Source of the DNA: Roseovarius arcticus
GTDB taxonomy: Bacteria; Pseudomonadota; Alphaproteobacteria; Rhodobacterales; Rhodobacteraceae
DNA: 64,000 nt
Reading direction: 5' to 3'
Assembly (NCBI RefSeq): GCF_006125015.1
Contig: NZ_SZZN01000002.1
Location: forward strand, 1 to 64,000
In this document: piece after piece, positions 63,759 to 64,000 of the stretch
How the letters are laid out: the number at the start of each line of letters is the position of its first letter
How positions within the stretch are numbered: the first letter of the stretch is position 1
Notes under the pieces: generated by a model
The model's database searches: none
What the model was told of the DNA's origin: nothing
What the model saw: only the letters and a program-made list of their open reading frames with translations
Made by a program: the position numbers and the translations under genes

Positions 63759-64000
63759 TCAATCTGTCGTCATGCCTTCCACCACTATCGATGCGCACGC
63801 CTTTGCGACCTCGTCACGGTATTTTTCGCTCACGTTATTGACCCAGCCGGCTTCAATGACAAAATCGTCGCGCTTATAGCGGCTCTCCTCCTTCAGGGCC
63901 GGAAGCTGTTCTGGCTGTTGCTCGGCCTTGGTAACACAGAGTGGCGTAAAGGCTTGGACGATAGCCGTCTCTGCGCTTGCCGTCTCCATCTTTCCAGCCG
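63759..64000 (-). CDS. Hypothetical protein, partial (cut by window edge)
   Basis: The last 80 or so residues of a small protein. AETAIVQAFTPLCVTKAEQQ followed by RYKRDDFVIEAGWVNNV and VAKACASIVV matches, from memory, a widespread alphaproteobacterial small protein with an N-terminal membrane segment and a T-G-G-x-A-x-x-M-type start of the mature part. The ATG at 63989 is probably internal, since coding pattern continues to the window end. Function unknown. Confidence 0.55.
   Translation of the reverse strand, partial: AGKMETASAETAIVQAFTPLCVTKAEQQPEQLPALKEESRYKRDDFVIEAGWVNNVSEKYRDEVAKACASIVVEGMTTD

Noticed and set aside
1..64000. CRISPR arrays, rRNA genes and conjugation (tra/vir/mob) genes
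   Set aside because: None was seen on reading both strands; the only regular repeats are the 23-bp and 21-bp short arrays, which lack spacer-repeat structure.

Overview
The window looks like part of a low-copy repABC replicon (megaplasmid or chromid) of an alphaproteobacterium, most likely a Rhodobacterales (Roseobacter-group) marine bacterium. The grounds are a complete repA-repB-repC module with an antisense RNA gene between repB and repC, a plasmid-borne DUF1403/ScpB pair, moderately high GC with AT-rich accessory islands, and a dense load of insertion sequences and gene fragments. The taxon is an inference from gene content, not from a marker gene. No rRNA, tRNA, CRISPR array or conjugation genes were recognised.

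Layout. 1-4.1 kb: end of an arginine deiminase (arc) operon (ornithine carbamoyltransferase, carbamate kinase, a GNAT acetyltransferase) with a convergent Crp/Fnr-type regulator and small genes. 4.5-7.8 kb: an IS66 element without target duplication, followed by debris of three genes. 7.9-11.7 kb: repABC, ctRNA and two parS-like palindromes. 12.0-16.0 kb: a wrecked and an intact copy of one tyrosine recombinase bracketing two toxin-antitoxin modules (ccdAB, parDE), with a recombinase core-site candidate beyond the intact copy. 16.1-17.6 kb: DUF1403 and ScpB. 17.6-19.1 kb: 23-bp iteron-like repeats and an AAA/DUF4143 ATPase.

19.2-33.7 kb is a defence and DNA-processing island. A three-gene operon of TerB-domain protein, DUF2791/BrxD-like ATPase and DEAD-box helicase matches the Shango anti-phage system, but the first gene carries an in-frame TAA. 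It is followed by an IS481-type insertion with a clean 6-bp duplication, a divergent set (OLD nuclease, KTSC protein, exonuclease/BRCT protein), and an Mre11/Rad50-like (SbcD/SbcC- or YhaO/YhaN-like) pair.

34-39 kb: an autotransporter and a nickel/cobalt efflux module (InrS-like sensor, NreB-like MFS carrier with a His-rich tail, YqaA/DedA protein). 39-47.8 kb: accessory genes, including a second tyrosine recombinase-like protein and a compact operon of a 165-aa protein, a PD-(D/E)XK-like protein and a soluble AAA+/M41 protease, divergent from a tiny ribbon-helix-helix gene. This operon is the best candidate here for an undescribed system. 46.8-51.4 kb: nested IS remnants plus intact IS1202-like and IS30 elements.

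51.4-58.2 kb: a stress/low-oxygen module (universal stress proteins, SulP transporter, hibernation-factor-like protein, DUF4440 protein, YihY membrane protein) that makes functional sense beside the arc genes. 58.4-64 kb: truncated IS21, a vapC remnant, a Tat-exported peptide-type binding protein, an orphan MbcA/ParS-like antitoxin, a truncated LysR regulator and a small protein cut by the window edge.
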